Assembly (NCBI RefSeq): GCF_016859285.1
Contig: NC_053402.1
Location: forward strand, 8,080,531 to 8,144,530
DNA length: 64,000 nucleotides
Source of the DNA: Xiphias gladius
Taxonomy: Eukaryota; Chordata; Actinopteri; Istiophoriformes; Xiphiidae
Direction of reading: 5' to 3'
Below are positions 62,108-64,000 of the stretch, piece by piece. The notes under the pieces are model-generated. The model ran no database searches. It saw nothing but the letters and a program-made list of their open reading frames with translations, and was not told where the DNA came from. Position 1 is the first letter of the stretch, and each line of letters opens with the position of its first letter. Both the position numbers and the translations under genes were made by a program.

Positions 62108-63389
62108 GTTGTGTCTGTGTGTGTGGGTGCATGAGATAGAGAGAGATGCTTTCCGTCTAGTAATGAATGTCCGGGGTAAAAGGTACAATCTGTCTTTGTT
62201 TGTTCTAATATCTGTTTACACGATGATGATTTTATTTTAGCTGTTCCTTAAAGATCAGAATTGAGTCCCACCAACGTGCTTTATTTTTAAATTTATACGT
62301 TACTGTACTTCCTTCCACTTGATAAAAAGCTACATTTGGCTTGCAATTTGTCAAACTGCCAATCAGATTTTAAATCTGTATTTTAACACACATTTTACTC
62401 AGGGTTTGATGAATGGGTTACTTTGGAAAATAGTAGAAATCAGTAGTGTTTTTTTATGCCTGCAGCCATTTGTGCCTTGAACACTTAGAATAGCTTTGTA
62501 ATTTTTTTAAATGCACAATCAATGTATTAAATCAGTGGCTGTGCTGTCTTTAATTCTTTTTGAGTTCTTTTAAGATTTCTGAAAATGCTTGAATGTGTCC
62601 ATATATCAAAACACTTACCATTTTAATGGTAAATGAAACAATCACAGCAATGCCATAATCAGGTCAGTTGATTTTCTCTGGTGATGTGATTTATGAGCAT
62701 CTATTTGTGTACTGTGCAAAATGAAAATATCTCAGGTTTGTATTTTTTTTACAAGCCTGTGTTACTTTGTGTAATGCTGCAAAATTTTTTTATCATGCTA
62801 TCATTTCATGTGTTACTGACCTGTCTTAAATCTGTTCTTAGGCAACAGTGACTATTAACCATCAAGGTTTAGAAATTTTCACTGTGCCAACTGATCTGTG
62901 TTCTGTGTTGGAGAGAATCAAGTCTCTCCACATGACCCAGCTTGTTTGCTTTGCATTCAGGCAATAATTATAGTTATTTCCCACTTTTAAAGTTTCATTA
63001 CTAACTTCATTGTGGAACCTTTGGTAAAGCTTGCTGCTGTCAATATCAAAAAGCTCTGGAGAAATTCTTGTCAGCAAATGTTAGAGCTGCCTTATCAGAT
63101 GAGGTATTGTGACAAATATTAGCATGCAATTCATGAAAACTTGGCTGTGATGCATCACATGTAAGACAGCGGATCTGATGTTTTAGAAGCCTGTGGTTTC
63201 ATTAGTGAATTAGAGACAAACAGGAACTAAATCTGATTAGCAGTCATGATGTTAATCTGTAAAATAACTATTAAACCATTGTAGTGGCTTCAATATTGTT
63301 TCTGTCTAAATTTGGGCATTCAGCCACTCTCACACTCAACAATTAACCATGTAGACAAACAGTTCATCAGCCACAGATTTACAGATTAC
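62108..63389 (+). other. plbd1 3' UTR and flank
   Basis: Noncoding. No canonical AATAAA was seen close to the stop. ATTAAA at 62526-62531 is the best poly(A) signal candidate. No further gene was recognised. Confidence 0.5.
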
Positions 63390-63848
63390 TGTCAAGATTC
63401 TTTCCTGAGTCCTGTTTATTTTGCCTGTTTAATCCCTCACTTCCCCACTTCCCCAGGCCCCCGCATTTCTGCGGAACTTTCCAGTTCTTGCTATTCTCCA
63501 CCTGGCCACCAGATGCCCTCAGACTTCCCTACCAGTCCCAATAACATGCATTACCCACCTCAACTGTTCATCATTTCCCAATCCTACCCTCAGTTTTTAA
63601 ACCAGCCATTTGCTACCAGATTGTTGTGTTGTCGATGTTGCAGTAGGCCTTGCATCCAGCCTCCGTCACCTATATCTAAACCGGAACCCTTGTTAGCCTG
63701 TTGGTTCTATTCTACATCTTTACAATTATGTAAATTTATTACGTATGCTTGTAAGTTTTTGTATTATTCTCATTAAAATCGCTGAACTGCTTGCCTGGTT
63801 GTCTCTATTCGGGTCCTTTTCCTTGTTGCCTCATACACACCAATGACA
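63390..63848 (+). mobile_element. candidate solo LTR (Gypsy-type ends)
   Basis: Starts TGTCAAG and ends AATGACA, giving the TGTCA..TGACA inverted ends common in fish Gypsy LTRs. ATTAAA at 63773 is followed by CTGCTTGCCTGGTTGTC and a GGGTCC segment like those of such LTR tails. No target-site duplication is convincing and no internal coding region is in the window. The 154-aa open frame through it is Pro/Ser/Cys-rich and matches no family. Confidence 0.35.
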
Positions 63849-64000
63849 CAATACCAGCCTTACAGTATTTAATCCGAGTTTAGGATCTTGAAGGTCAGGA
63901 CCTTTTTGTTTTTGAAACAGATACACAGTAAGGTCTCTCTGCCCCAAGAGACACGTAGTGATTCACCCTTTCCTATGAAATGGGGGAACTGAAACATCTG
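63849..64000. other. noncoding window end
   Basis: No feature was recognised. Confidence 0.5.

Noticed and set aside
63312-63776. 154-aa open frame near the window end
   Set aside because: No recognisable domain, biased Pro/Ser/Cys composition, and it lies inside a likely LTR. Length alone is not evidence of a gene.
1-64000. CRISPR arrays, operons, bacterial or phage genes
   Set aside because: None were found. All recognised genes are vertebrate with introns, and the tandem repeats are microsatellites.

Overview
The window is nuclear DNA from a bony fish. The evidence is split vertebrate genes with GT-AG introns, many (CA)n/(GT)n microsatellites, degenerate Tc1-type transposons, and a relic of the fish-expanded very-large interferon-inducible GTPase (GVIN/VLIG) family. 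Nothing suggests a bacterium or virus. The species cannot be read from the sequence.

Four intact protein genes, one tRNA gene and one multi-exon pseudogene could be reconstructed. (1) cdc42ep1, plus strand, 10065-14534, two coding exons, 364 aa: a CRIB-domain Cdc42 effector. (2) A GVIN-like pseudogene, plus strand, 21859-34618: a pyrin-domain exon, a 29-bp linker exon and a 4.4-kb GTPase exon. The splice phases still agree, but the reading frame carries at least a dozen stops, frameshifts and deletions. (3) A proto-type galectin (lgals2-like), minus strand, 41736-42793, four exons, 135 aa. (4) pick1, plus strand, 45958-51090, twelve coding exons, 412 aa, with PDZ and BAR domains. (5) tRNA-Arg(CCT), 52901-52973. 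(6) plbd1, plus strand, 53287-62107, eleven exons, 538 aa: a secreted/lysosomal phospholipase-B-like Ntn hydrolase.

The order cdc42ep1 - galectin - pick1 matches genes that lie close together on human 22q13.1 (CDC42EP1, LGALS2, PICK1). plbd1 is on a different human chromosome (12p), so its position here marks a lineage-specific join. The genes do not form an operon or pathway. cdc42ep1 (actin/septin control) and pick1 (membrane-curving scaffold) are both cytoskeleton/membrane genes, galectin is a beta-galactoside lectin, and plbd1 is a lysosomal hydrolase.

The 18-41 kb stretch between cdc42ep1 and galectin is the accessory part. It holds the GVIN pseudogene, a 5S rRNA pseudogene beside a non-LTR retrotransposon tail, a decayed Tc1 element, a roughly 2.2-kb element with very long inverted arms, an L1-type LINE relic in antisense, a candidate solo LTR, a 334-bp tandem duplication, and a pair of diverged noncoding copies 4.7 kb apart. 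The first 10 kb and the last 1.9 kb are noncoding. I see no intact novel system. The most rewarding targets are the GVIN relic with its duplicated flank, the long inverted repeat, and two orphan first-exon-like sequences.
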